From DALYJJ01 sp031969915 (GTDB lineage Bacteria; Acidobacteriota; Terriglobia; Bryobacterales; Bryobacteraceae): a stretch of 47,692 bases of DNA. Both the position numbers and the translations under genes were made by a program. Where the stretch lies: positions 1-47,692 of the forward strand of contig DALYJJ010000036.1 in NCBI GenBank assembly GCA_031969915.1, written 5' to 3'. Numbering within the stretch: position 1 is the stretch's first letter; every line of letters begins with the position of its first letter. Shown piece after piece: positions 27,900 to 35,997 of the stretch. The notes beneath the pieces were generated by a model. The model worked only from the letters and a program-made list of their open reading frames with translations. It made no database searches and was not told the DNA's origin.

Positions 27900-28262
27900 C
27901 TACTCGCCGGCGCCGATCAGCTCTTCCCAAGCCAAGGCATAGCCAACGGCTCGCTTCACCTCGGCCACGCGCCCAGTGGGGACTCTCGAAATCCTCTCCA
28001 CGAGCCAAGCCTTGGAAATGGTGCGCAGGTTGTCGCAGTTCACCACGCATGGCCTGGGCATGCCTTCGGTGGGCCCCAGCGGAACTTCGATGGGGATATC
28101 GCGGATCGTGGCCGTGATCTCGGCGGCGATGAACTTGTTCAGTACCGCGTAGGCGCTGTCGCGGCTCAGAAGCAGCACGGGACGGCGTCCAGCGGGTTGC
28201 GGCAGGTCCGCCCACCAGATTTCATATTGCTTCACGGCTTCGTCGATTCCGGTCCGGGCCAC
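27900..28262 (-). CDS. MazF/PemK-family toxin
   Basis: 120 residues with the MazF/PemK pattern: EIWWADLPQPAGRRPVLLLSRD near the N-terminus (the conserved GRRPVLLLS strand), ITATIRDIPIEVPLG, then CVVNCDNLRTISKAWL and a C-terminal helix. Family members are sequence-specific endoribonucleases that cleave mRNA and are held inactive by a cognate antitoxin. The start overlaps the antitoxin gene by 31 bases, the usual antitoxin-first order. It is antisense to the phosphatase array, and its stop lies within a dozen bases of the P4 stop. Confidence 0.88.
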   Translation of the reverse strand: MARTGIDEAVKQYEIWWADLPQPAGRRPVLLLSRDSAYAVLNKFIAAEITATIRDIPIEVPLGPTEGMPRPCVVNCDNLRTISKAWLVERISRVPTGRVAEVKRAVGYALAWEELIGAGE

Positions 28263-28468
28263 GCATCCGCGTTCGACCAGTCGTCCGCGCCGTCGGCCGA
28301 GTCCGGATGGAGCCGGTATGCTTCCTGGATCTGCTCGTACTCGCGTTTCCGGATCGCCTCTCGGACGGCTTGGCGGATGAACTCGGCTCGTTGGCGCTTG
28401 GCGGCCGGGGCAACCTTATTCAGCGAGCGCAGAAGCGGTTCGTCGACCTGGATCAATATGGAGGGCAT
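28232..28468 (-). CDS. Ribbon-helix-helix antitoxin
   Basis: 78 residues. The N-terminal part (MPSILIQVDEPLLRSLNKVAP, then KRQRAEFIRQAVREAI) is a ribbon-helix-helix DNA-binding domain of the CopG/MetJ type. The acidic C-terminal tail (SADGADDWSNADAW) is the kind that blocks a MazF-like active site. It is the first gene of the toxin-antitoxin operon and probably represses it through the palindrome at 28481-28497, which ends 13 bases before the ATG. Confidence 0.87.
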   Translation of the reverse strand: MPSILIQVDEPLLRSLNKVAPAAKRQRAEFIRQAVREAIRKREYEQIQEAYRLHPDSADGADDWSNADAWPGPESTKP

Positions 28469-28480
28469 TTGAGCTTGTCT

Positions 28481-28497
28481 ATATCATCGCATGATAT
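28481..28497. promoter_or_regulatory. Probable operator of the toxin-antitoxin operon
   Basis: A perfect palindrome ATATCAT-CGC-ATGATAT, AT-rich in a GC-rich setting, 13 bases upstream of the antitoxin start. Ribbon-helix-helix antitoxins bind such short inverted repeats to repress their own promoter. Confidence 0.6.
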
Positions 28498-28629
28498 GGA
28501 CGCCGCTGCGAGAGCTCGGAGCTTCTGGCCGGTGGTACGTTCCATGCCCTTTGCCCTTTTTGTGTTGGCAGCGCGCGAACTCTTCGGCTTCGACCGCACC
28601 CACGAGATCTCCGTGAGGCGGGCGTCGTG

Positions 28630-30483
28630 ATGCGGCTCCTGCTCTTTTTCGCCGCCGTCTGCGCGGCCGCCCAGACCGTACCGCTCGCGGAAACCTGGAA
28701 AGAACAAACCGGCGACAACCTGCGCTGGGCATCGCCCGATTTCGACGATTCCTCCTGGACGAGCGTGCCGATGCCGCGCCCGAGCCGCCCTGCGGCGCGC
28801 GGCTACACCTGGCATCGCCTGCGGATCGAAGCCGTGGCCGTTGCAGGACCGCACATTCTCATCGGGCCGCTCTATCCGGCTTACGAAATCTTCGCCAACG
28901 GCCGGAAAATCGGCCAGTTTGGCGGTCCGCTGGGCTCGCGGCTCGGGCAACGCTTCGCCCGGCCCGCGCTCTTCGCCTTGCCGCCCGGCGCGCGGACCTA
29001 TGTCGTCGCGATTCGATCGTGGGACGTCCACATTCCCCTTGGTTATCAGGCCTCCGACGCCGTGCGCCGCCAGTCCTGGATCGGCGCGCGCGAGTCGCTC
29101 GAAGACAAGCGCGCCGCGTGGGACCTCGACCGGCTGCGGCGAACCTTGCCCATGCGGCTCATCTCCTGGACGCTCCTGCTCGGCGCTGGCTTCTTCATCG
29201 CCATGCCGGTCTGGCGCCGCAATAGCCCGGAGAATCTCTGGTTCGGAGTCTTCCTGGCGATGGTGGTTCTGGTGCGCACGTTCCAGTTCGTGCCCGAGGC
29301 CATCGGTCTCGAAGACCGCGCCGTGGTGTACTTCTGCTACAACTTCAGCGCCATCCCCGTCACCCTCGTCTTCTGGCCGCGCTTCATGGAGACGCTCTTT
29401 CAGGCCCGGCGCTCGTGGATTTCCTGGACCGGCATCACGCTCGTAACGGCGCTGCTCTGTCTGGCCAACGCGGGAGTGATCCTGGGCACGTGGCAGGCGC
29501 TGCAACCTCACGTCGTGCTCGCCGCCTGGTTCCTGCTCAATCTCAATCAAGGCGTCGTGTACATGGACGTAAGCCGTCATGCCGCCGGCCGGGAGCGCGC
29601 CATGCTGCCGGTGCACGCCGCGCTCTTGCTCTACCTGGGTACAAGCCTGATCTTCTATTCCGCGCCTTTCTTCAGTGCATCGCCGGTGATGGGAATGGGC
29701 AGCGATACGCCCCCGGTGGGCGATGTGATTCTGCGCGCGCCGGTGCTGCTGTTCATGTTCGCGATGGGCATTCTGCTGAATCAGCGGGCGGCGCGGGTGG
29801 AAGCCGAGCAAGGACGCCTGCATCAGGAAATGGCGGCGGCCGCCGAGATCCAGACGCTCCTGCTACCGCCGGGGGGCGCGGTGCCGGGAGTGGATCGCGT
29901 GTACCTGCCCGCCTCGGAAGTGGGCGGCGATTTCTATCAGGTCCTGGAGCGATCCGACGGTTCCCGGCTGATTGCGGTAGGCGATGTCAGCGGCAAAGGG
30001 CTGAAAGCGGCGATGCTTGTCTCGGTCGTGGCAGGCGCGCTGCGGCATGGCACCACGTCGTCGCCCGGAGAGACGCTCAGAGAACTGAATCGCGTGCTGG
30101 ACGGGCAAACCGGCGGCGGGTTCGTTACCTGCTGCTGTATTCGCTTGGGCGCCGACGGCGAGTTGACCATTGCAAACGCCGGCCACCTTGCGCCGTATCT
30201 CGCAGGCCGCGAGGTAACTGTCGAGACGGGCCTTCCCTTGGGGCTGTCGGCGGAGGCGGAGTACCCGGAAACGCCCCTGGCCTGGCCTCCGAACGCACAG
30301 TTGACGCTACTCTCCGATGGCGTGGTGGAAGCGGCGAATGCGCAGGGCGAACTGTTCGGGTTCGAACGGACCAGCGCCATCAGCACGCAGCCCGCCCGCG
30401 CCATCGCGGAAGCCGCCCGCGCCTGGGGCCAGAACGACGACATCACGGTGGTGACGGTGCGGAGAAAGGAATCGATCGCGTGA
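28630..30483 (+). CDS. P5: 7TM sensor SpoIIE phosphatase
   Basis: 617 residues from ATG at 28630 (MRLLLFFAAVCAAAQ, signal peptide); GTG at 28627 would add one Met. The ATG shares a base with the stop of the phosphatase remnant (TGATG), so the original junction is preserved. First-subtype sensor: GDNLRWASPDFDDSSW, IGPLYPAYEIFANGRKIGQF. The membrane part ends in LLNQRAARVEAEQGR, then AAAAEIQTLLLP. SpoIIE D435 in VGGDFYQ, then GDVSGKGLKAAM, FVTCCCIRL, NAGHLAPY, SDGVVEAAN and QNDDIT. The toxin-antitoxin insertion upstream may uncouple it from the operon promoter, so its expression may rely on read-through or on a local promoter that is not visible. Confidence 0.89.
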   Translation: MRLLLFFAAVCAAAQTVPLAETWKEQTGDNLRWASPDFDDSSWTSVPMPRPSRPAARGYTWHRLRIEAVAVAGPHILIGPLYPAYEIFANGRKIGQFGGPLGSRLGQRFARPALFALPPGARTYVVAIRSWDVHIPLGYQASDAVRRQSWIGARESLEDKRAAWDLDRLRRTLPMRLISWTLLLGAGFFIAMPVWRRNSPENLWFGVFLAMVVLVRTFQFVPEAIGLEDRAVVYFCYNFSAIPVTLVFWPRFMETLFQARRSWISWTGITLVTALLCLANAGVILGTWQALQPHVVLAAWFLLNLNQGVVYMDVSRHAAGRERAMLPVHAALLLYLGTSLIFYSAPFFSASPVMGMGSDTPPVGDVILRAPVLLFMFAMGILLNQRAARVEAEQGRLHQEMAAAAEIQTLLLPPGGAVPGVDRVYLPASEVGGDFYQVLERSDGSRLIAVGDVSGKGLKAAMLVSVVAGALRHGTTSSPGETLRELNRVLDGQTGGGFVTCCCIRLGADGELTIANAGHLAPYLAGREVTVETGLPLGLSAEAEYPETPLAWPPNAQLTLLSDGVVEAANAQGELFGFERTSAISTQPARAIAEAARAWGQNDDITVVTVRRKESIA

Positions 30484-32312
30484 AGCCTCTCCTGCTGGCC
30501 CTGCTGCTGACGCTCACCGCCCATGCGCAGATCCGCTATCAGTTTGGCGACGATCCTCGCTGGGCAGACCCGTTGTTCGCCGACGACTCGTGGCCGCTGG
30601 CGGAGGCCGGCCGGTTCCCTCTGCCGCCGGTTCGCAGTAGCGGCATGGTCTGGCTGCGATACCGCGTGAGCGTGCCTCCGGACCAGAGTCCGTTGGCCAT
30701 CCGCCTGGGGCGCGAGGGCGGGGCCTGCACCCCAGGCGAGTTCTGGATCAATGGTGTTCTCGTCGGCAGCCACGGACGCTTTCCTCCTCAACCACGAACA
30801 CTCAAGGTTTGCGAAACCAACGTGTTCGAACTTCCTGCTGGTGTGGTGAGGCCTGGCGAAGCGGCCGTGGTCGCCTGGCGAGGATGGATTGCCCCCATCT
30901 TCACCTCCGGCATGGAGTACGCCCCGCCCATCCTCTTCAGCACGGAGATGGGGCCGCGGGAATTCGTGCAATCGCGAGAGAACGAGGTAAGGGCGCGCGA
31001 GCGCCTGGCACTTCTGCCCGACCTCATCCTGAACCTTCTCCAGTTGCTCGTTGCCTTGGGCATCCTGGCGGTGTGGTGGCGTACCCGAGCCGCCACGCTG
31101 CTCTGGTTTGCTGGGTTCGCCGCCGCCTGGAGCGTCATGGGACTGCTGCTGCAATGGGCGACCACCGCGCCAGGAACCTCGCACCTGACCTATTGGTCGG
31201 TCAACTGGCTTGGGTGGATGGCTTTCGTCCTTGCCTTGATTCAATTCATGAAGCGCGCCTCCGACGCGCCGCGCTGGCCGATTCTCGCACTACAGTCCCT
31301 TTGCGTGCTCTGGGTCGTGTTGCCATTTTTTCCCGTGCTCATGGTGGACCCGCATCTGGCACTGCTCTCCGCCGCTCACACTGGTGCGTTGGCCGCCGGC
31401 ACTGCCCTTTTCCTCGGGCATATGGCGTTGGCCGCGTGGCTGTTCATCCTGGGCAGGCGCGAAACCCGCGGGCTGGCGGTTACCCTCTTCCTCGCCGGAC
31501 TGGCCTACCTGCTGGTCGACAACCAGGGCGTCTTACTCACGATCCGAATTGGCGCGGTCCGGTTCGCCACGGACAACCTCTCCACCACGCTGGTCGTCAG
31601 CGCGATGTGCTATCTGCTGATGCGCCGCTTGTTGCTGGACTGGCGGAAGAAAGAGGAACTCGACGCCGACTTCGAAGCTGCGCGCGAGATGCAGGAGTCC
31701 CTGGTGCAGCGATTGCCGAAAACGCCGGGCTTCTCAGTCGAAGCGGCATATCACCCCGCCAGGCAAGTGGGCGGTGACTTTTACCGTGTCTTCACCGCGG
31801 ACCAGGACGCCATCCTGGTCGTCGCGGGCGACGTTTCCGGAAAGGGTCTGAAGGCGGCGATGACCGTTTCCGTGTTGGTCGGTGCGATGGAATCGTTGGA
31901 GACGAGGGAGCCGGGGTTGTTCTTAGCGAAGCTGAATTGGGCCACGCGAGCGCATCTCCAGTCCGGCTTTGTCACTTGTTGTGCAGCGCTCATCCGGCCC
32001 GGCGGAGACGCCGTGGTCGCCAACGCGGGTCATCTCACGCCCTATCTGGATGGCAAGGAAATCGAGGTGGAAGCCGGACTGCCGTTGGGCCTCGTGCCGG
32101 ATGTCAGCTATCCGGAGACCGCCGCGCGGGCGAGCAGGTTTGTGTTCGTTTCGGACGGTGTAGTGGAGGCACAAAACGCCGCGGGCGAGTTGTTCGGCTT
32201 CGACCGTACGCGTGAGATCAGTGGTCAACCCGCGCAGGAGATTGCCGAAGCCGCCCGCGCCTGGGGCCAGAACGACGACATCACGGTGGTGACGGTGCGG
32301 AGGACGGGATGA
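30480..32312 (+). CDS. P6: 7TM sensor SpoIIE phosphatase
   Basis: 610 residues from GTG at 30480 (GTGA overlap), giving MKPLLLALLLTLTAHAQ. Second-subtype sensor, divergent: GDDPRWADPLFADDSW, then GGACTPGEFWINGVLVGSHG and LKVCETN, again with two cysteines near the turn. The membrane part is hydrophobic over a longer stretch than in P1 and ends in RKKEELDADFEAAREMQESL. SpoIIE: D433 (VGGDFYRV), GDVSGKGLKAAMTV, FVTCCAALI, NAGHLTPY, SDGVVEAQNAAGELFGFDRTREIS, QNDDIT. The ribosome binding site GGAGAAAGGA lies within and after the P5 VRRK codons. Confidence 0.89.
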   Translation: MKPLLLALLLTLTAHAQIRYQFGDDPRWADPLFADDSWPLAEAGRFPLPPVRSSGMVWLRYRVSVPPDQSPLAIRLGREGGACTPGEFWINGVLVGSHGRFPPQPRTLKVCETNVFELPAGVVRPGEAAVVAWRGWIAPIFTSGMEYAPPILFSTEMGPREFVQSRENEVRARERLALLPDLILNLLQLLVALGILAVWWRTRAATLLWFAGFAAAWSVMGLLLQWATTAPGTSHLTYWSVNWLGWMAFVLALIQFMKRASDAPRWPILALQSLCVLWVVLPFFPVLMVDPHLALLSAAHTGALAAGTALFLGHMALAAWLFILGRRETRGLAVTLFLAGLAYLLVDNQGVLLTIRIGAVRFATDNLSTTLVVSAMCYLLMRRLLLDWRKKEELDADFEAAREMQESLVQRLPKTPGFSVEAAYHPARQVGGDFYRVFTADQDAILVVAGDVSGKGLKAAMTVSVLVGAMESLETREPGLFLAKLNWATRAHLQSGFVTCCAALIRPGGDAVVANAGHLTPYLDGKEIEVEAGLPLGLVPDVSYPETAARASRFVFVSDGVVEAQNAAGELFGFDRTREISGQPAQEIAEAARAWGQNDDITVVTVRRTG

Positions 32313-34162
32313 GATTGCTCGCGGCCCTGTGGCTGAGCGCTCCTCTCCTGCTCGGGCAGTTTACGCTGCGCGACCTGCAGGAGCCCCTGAGCCTGAGCGG
32401 CGAGTGGCGCTACCGCCGGGGAGACGATGCTGCCTGGTCAGGGGCGGCGTTTGACGACCGCGGGTGGAACAAGTTCACCATCCCGGGCGCCGGGCACAAA
32501 GTGCAGGCCGGTTTCTATTGGTACCGATTTCGGATCGAAAACCGTCTCGGACGCCCGGTGGACGGAGTGTGGATCTCGCTGCCGGCGCTGGCGCCCTCCT
32601 ATGAAGTGTTCGTCAATGGAATTCGCGCCGGCTCTTTCGGCCCCCCGCCCGGTGAGAAGTACGGGCTCCTGCGCCCCCGGGTGGCCACTTTCGCGCTGCC
32701 CGAGGCGACCGGCGACATCCAGTTGGCGATTCGCGCGGCCTGGCCGGTTCCGCCCACGCCTTTGCTGGTGGCACCTGCTTGGAACCAGCCGACGGCCTGG
32801 GTGGGCACCCGCACGATCGTGGAAGGGCAGATCGCGCTGGCAGAGCGCGAGGCACTGCAGCGCCATGAACCATTTGCGCTCTTGACGGCCGCCGCGTTCA
32901 CCGCCGGGTTGTTTCTGCTCACTGTGCCCGTGCGGCGGCGACACGCAAGTGAGTACCTGTTTGTGGGCGGATACCTCGTTGCCGGCGCCTTTATCCGCTG
33001 GGTGCAGGCGTGGACGCCACCTCCCATACCGACCGTCGGCTGGAGTCTGATCGCAAACAGCGCACTCATTCTCCCGCTGCTTGTCTCTTGGACGGGCTTC
33101 GTATCGAACACGTTCGCTCCGGCCTACACCAGGCGATTTCTCACCATCGGCCTGTCCGCGCTCTTCGCCTTTTACCTGGTTGGTTGGCAGCTTTGGATCT
33201 GGGGGCCAGCGTGGCTGGGCTGGTGGCAACGGTATCTGACACTCACCTATGCCGTCGGACTCGCAGCAGCACTTTTCCTGGCGCAGCGGCGATCTCCCGG
33301 CAACGTAGGTCTGAAACTCGCGGCGGGACTCTTCGTCACGAGTGCGCTCGGCGCTGCGGTGGCGGGATTTGCCCCGCCGCTCGCGCTGCTCGCGGCTCCA
33401 GAGGTCCGCGGTGTTGCTGTGCTCGCCCTCGGCCTTTCGATGGCGTTCCTACTGAACCAGCGTTCGCGGCGGCAGGAGGAGGAACGGCAGCGCCTGCAAC
33501 AGGAGATGAACGCCGCCGCGGAGGTTCAGCGCCTGCTGCTGCCGGCCGCATCCTTGCACCAGCAAAACCTCGACATCCAGACCGCATCCCTGCCCGCGGC
33601 GGAGGTCGGCGGGGATTTCTATCAGGCCCTCAGTTTCGCCGACGGGGCGAGCGTCGCGATCCTCGGTGATGTGAGCGGAAAAGGATTGCGGGCCGCGATG
33701 GTGGTTTCGGTCGCCATGGGCGCCATCCGGCGCAGCGGATCTTCGTCCCCTGCGGCGATCCTGCAGGACATCAATCATGCCTTGCACGGGCGCATGGCCG
33801 GCGGATTCGCCACGTGCTGTTGTCTCCGCTGTGACGCAGATGGCCGCGTGACCATCGCCAACGCCGGGCATCCGGCGCCGATGATGGCGGGCCGCGAAAT
33901 CGAGTTGGATCCGGGCCTGCCGCTGGGGGTCCTCCCCGAGACCGCCTACGAGGAGAGTTCCCTGCAACTCGAACCGGGAAAGCAAATCGTCCTCGTTTCG
34001 GACGGTGTGATCGAGGCCGCGAACTCCACGGGAGAATTGCTTGGCTTCTCCCGCACCGCCGCCATGAGCACGAGACCCGCCAGCGAAATCGCGGAAGCCG
34101 CGCAAGCCTGGGGGCAGAACGACGACATCACGGTGGTGACGGTGCGGAGAACCACGGCATGA
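32309..34162 (+). CDS. P7: 7TM sensor SpoIIE phosphatase
   Basis: 617 residues from ATG at 32309 (ATGA overlap), signal peptide MRLLAALWLSAPLLLGQ. First-subtype sensor with substitutions: GDDAAWSGAAFDDRGW and PSYEVFVNGIRAGSFG. The membrane part is followed by RRQEEERQRLQQEMNAAAEV, a strongly charged coiled coil. SpoIIE: D436 (VGGDFYQ), GDVSGKGLRAAM, FATCCCLRC (four cysteines in seven residues), NAGHPAPM, SDGVIEAANSTGELLGFSRT. All catalytic aspartates are retained. The P6 codons VRRTG supply its GGAGG. Confidence 0.89.
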   Translation: MRLLAALWLSAPLLLGQFTLRDLQEPLSLSGEWRYRRGDDAAWSGAAFDDRGWNKFTIPGAGHKVQAGFYWYRFRIENRLGRPVDGVWISLPALAPSYEVFVNGIRAGSFGPPPGEKYGLLRPRVATFALPEATGDIQLAIRAAWPVPPTPLLVAPAWNQPTAWVGTRTIVEGQIALAEREALQRHEPFALLTAAAFTAGLFLLTVPVRRRHASEYLFVGGYLVAGAFIRWVQAWTPPPIPTVGWSLIANSALILPLLVSWTGFVSNTFAPAYTRRFLTIGLSALFAFYLVGWQLWIWGPAWLGWWQRYLTLTYAVGLAAALFLAQRRSPGNVGLKLAAGLFVTSALGAAVAGFAPPLALLAAPEVRGVAVLALGLSMAFLLNQRSRRQEEERQRLQQEMNAAAEVQRLLLPAASLHQQNLDIQTASLPAAEVGGDFYQALSFADGASVAILGDVSGKGLRAAMVVSVAMGAIRRSGSSSPAAILQDINHALHGRMAGGFATCCCLRCDADGRVTIANAGHPAPMMAGREIELDPGLPLGVLPETAYEESSLQLEPGKQIVLVSDGVIEAANSTGELLGFSRTAAMSTRPASEIAEAAQAWGQNDDITVVTVRRTTA

Positions 34163-35997
34163 AACTGATCCTTCTGGTGGCCTTGCTCCCGGCGCTGCTG
34201 GCGGGCCAGGTGATCGAAATCGGAGATCTCCACGACCCCGCGCCGCTCGCGGGAGAGTGGAAGATCCAGTCGGGTGACAACCCCGCCTGGGCGGCGCCGG
34301 ATTTCGACGACTCGGGCTGGCAGAAGGTCCGCATGCCGCGGGCAGCGCATCAGAATCCCACCAGTGCCTTCTGGCTTCGGTTTGTCATCTCCCTGCGCGA
34401 GCCTCTGCCCGCTCAGGACTTGTACCTGCTGATCGGCCCACAGTTCTCGGCCTACGAGGTGTACGCGAACGGCACCCGAGCCGGGCATTTTGGGGGCGAT
34501 TTGGGCAACTGGACCGGGCTGCACGTCGCCCGGCCAGCCTCCTACCCCTTGCCTCGCTCGCCGCGGCTCGCCATCGCGATCCGGGTTGGCAAGGACGAAC
34601 TCCCGCTGGTCCGCCCCGGATCCGGAGCAGCGCGGGCGACTTCCTACCTCGGCACGCGATCCGGTGTCGAAGGCATCACCGCCCGTCTGGATCGCGACCG
34701 TCACCAGCAGACACTCTTACCCCGGATGCTGTGCCTGATGCTGGCGTGCGCCGGGCTGCTTTTCCTGGGTCTCTACGCGACTCGCCGGTCCAACCTCGAG
34801 TACCTGTTCTGCGGTTTGATCTTTCTCTGCGCCTCGTACCACCGGTTGTTGATGTTCGCTCCGGAGGCGATCACCAGCGCCCGCTGGGTGTTCAGCGCCT
34901 CCACCGTACTCACTGACCCCTTGTTCAGTATGTGCGCCGTCCTGTTCCCCGTGATCCTGCTTCGACTGCGTCCCCGGTGGGTGGAATGGCTGATCGGCTG
35001 CTTATATGCGGGCTCCGGAGTCCTCGCCAACATGCCGGGCACGGGCGGCGTCTTTGCACTCCGATCGTTTGCTCTGCTGCCCATGTTGGTTTTCTCGCTG
35101 GCATATACGGCGGGCCGGGCGGGCCGGAAGTACGTGAGTTCGCAGGGCGCGTGGCCGATTCTCTTGGTATTCGGACTGTTCTGGATTTCTAACAACGCCT
35201 ACTTCATCGCCAGCTACCTCCGGGGTGTGTTCTTCCAGGATGAGTTCCCCATTACCGACGTCCTCCTGCGGTTCCCGATTCTGCTGCTCGCGATCGCAAT
35301 GATCTTCCTACTCAACCAGCGCGCCTCCGGGCAGGACCGGGAGCAGGCACGCCTGCAGCAGGAGATGGACGCGGCCGCGCAGGTGCAGGATCTGCTGCTT
35401 TCCAATCAGAATGTGCCGGGTGTCGAAGCCGTCTACCTGCCAGCCACCGAAGTCGGCGGGGACTTCTATCACGTGACCGAGAAGGCGGGCGCGCGGCTGG
35501 TGGTGGTGGGCGACGTCAGTGGCAAGGGTCTCAAAGCGGCCATGCTCGCCTCCGTCATCATTGGCGCTTTGCGCTGTACCAAGTCGATGTCGCCGGCCGT
35601 CCTGCTCGGGGAGTTGAATGAAGTTCTGCTTCGGCGCATTGGTGGTGGATTCGCCACCTGCTGCTGTACCCGGTTCGATCCGGATGGCTCCCTAACGATT
35701 GCGAACGCAGGCCACCCGGCGCCTTATTGCGATGGCCGCGAGGTGGCGGAACTCGAAGCGGGACTGCCGTTAGGGATAGCGCCCGAGGCTCAGTACCTCG
35801 AAACGGTCTTGCGAGGTGAGCGGGTCGCCATGGTGTCGGATGGCGTGGTGGAGGCCGCCAATGCGCAAGGTGAGTTGTTCGGGTTCGAGCGGACTCGCGA
35901 GATCTCGACGAAGCCTGCGGCGGTCATCGCAGAAGCCGCCCGCGCCTGGGGCCAGAACGACGACATCACGGTGGTCACCGTGCGGAGGACGGCTTGA
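34159..35997 (+). CDS. P8: 7TM sensor SpoIIE phosphatase
   Basis: 612 residues from ATG at 34159 (ATGA overlap), MKLILLVALLPALLAGQ signal peptide. First-subtype sensor: GDNPAWAAPDFDDSGW, IGPQFSAYEVYANGTRAGHFGG. The helices end in MIFLLNQRASGQDREQARLQ in pieces, then AAAQVQDLLLSNQ. SpoIIE: D435 (VGGDFYHV), GDVSGKGLKAAMLAS, FATCCCTRF, NAGHPAPY, SDGVVEAANAQGELFGFERTREIS. It is the member closest in overall plan to P1, and nothing suggests loss of function. Confidence 0.89.
   Translation: MKLILLVALLPALLAGQVIEIGDLHDPAPLAGEWKIQSGDNPAWAAPDFDDSGWQKVRMPRAAHQNPTSAFWLRFVISLREPLPAQDLYLLIGPQFSAYEVYANGTRAGHFGGDLGNWTGLHVARPASYPLPRSPRLAIAIRVGKDELPLVRPGSGAARATSYLGTRSGVEGITARLDRDRHQQTLLPRMLCLMLACAGLLFLGLYATRRSNLEYLFCGLIFLCASYHRLLMFAPEAITSARWVFSASTVLTDPLFSMCAVLFPVILLRLRPRWVEWLIGCLYAGSGVLANMPGTGGVFALRSFALLPMLVFSLAYTAGRAGRKYVSSQGAWPILLVFGLFWISNNAYFIASYLRGVFFQDEFPITDVLLRFPILLLAIAMIFLLNQRASGQDREQARLQQEMDAAAQVQDLLLSNQNVPGVEAVYLPATEVGGDFYHVTEKAGARLVVVGDVSGKGLKAAMLASVIIGALRCTKSMSPAVLLGELNEVLLRRIGGGFATCCCTRFDPDGSLTIANAGHPAPYCDGREVAELEAGLPLGIAPEAQYLETVLRGERVAMVSDGVVEAANAQGELFGFERTREISTKPAAVIAEAARAWGQNDDITVVTVRRTA

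Larger units (their letters stand above)
27888..28630 (+). pseudogene. Remnant of a further array phosphatase, replaced inside by a toxin-antitoxin module
   Basis: At 27888 an ATG overlaps the P4 stop (ATGA) and the first codons read MTRSLLAG, like the signal-peptide starts of the array genes. The match ends there, at the 3' end of the toxin gene (stop at 27900-27902). Beyond the module, 28571-28630 reads ARELFGFDRTHEISVRRAS and stop. This is the C-terminal signature of the family (GELFGFDRTREIS.....TVRRAS) with the 25 or so residues between EIS and VRR deleted. Its TGA touches the P5 start. So one phosphatase gene lost nearly all of its interior. The middle part is identified by position only. 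Confidence 0.75.

Noticed and set aside
28453..29823. Open frame of 456 codons on the minus strand
   Set aside because: Antisense to P5; composition (His, Glu, Arg, Gln rich) and lack of motifs mark it as a shadow of the phosphatase gene.
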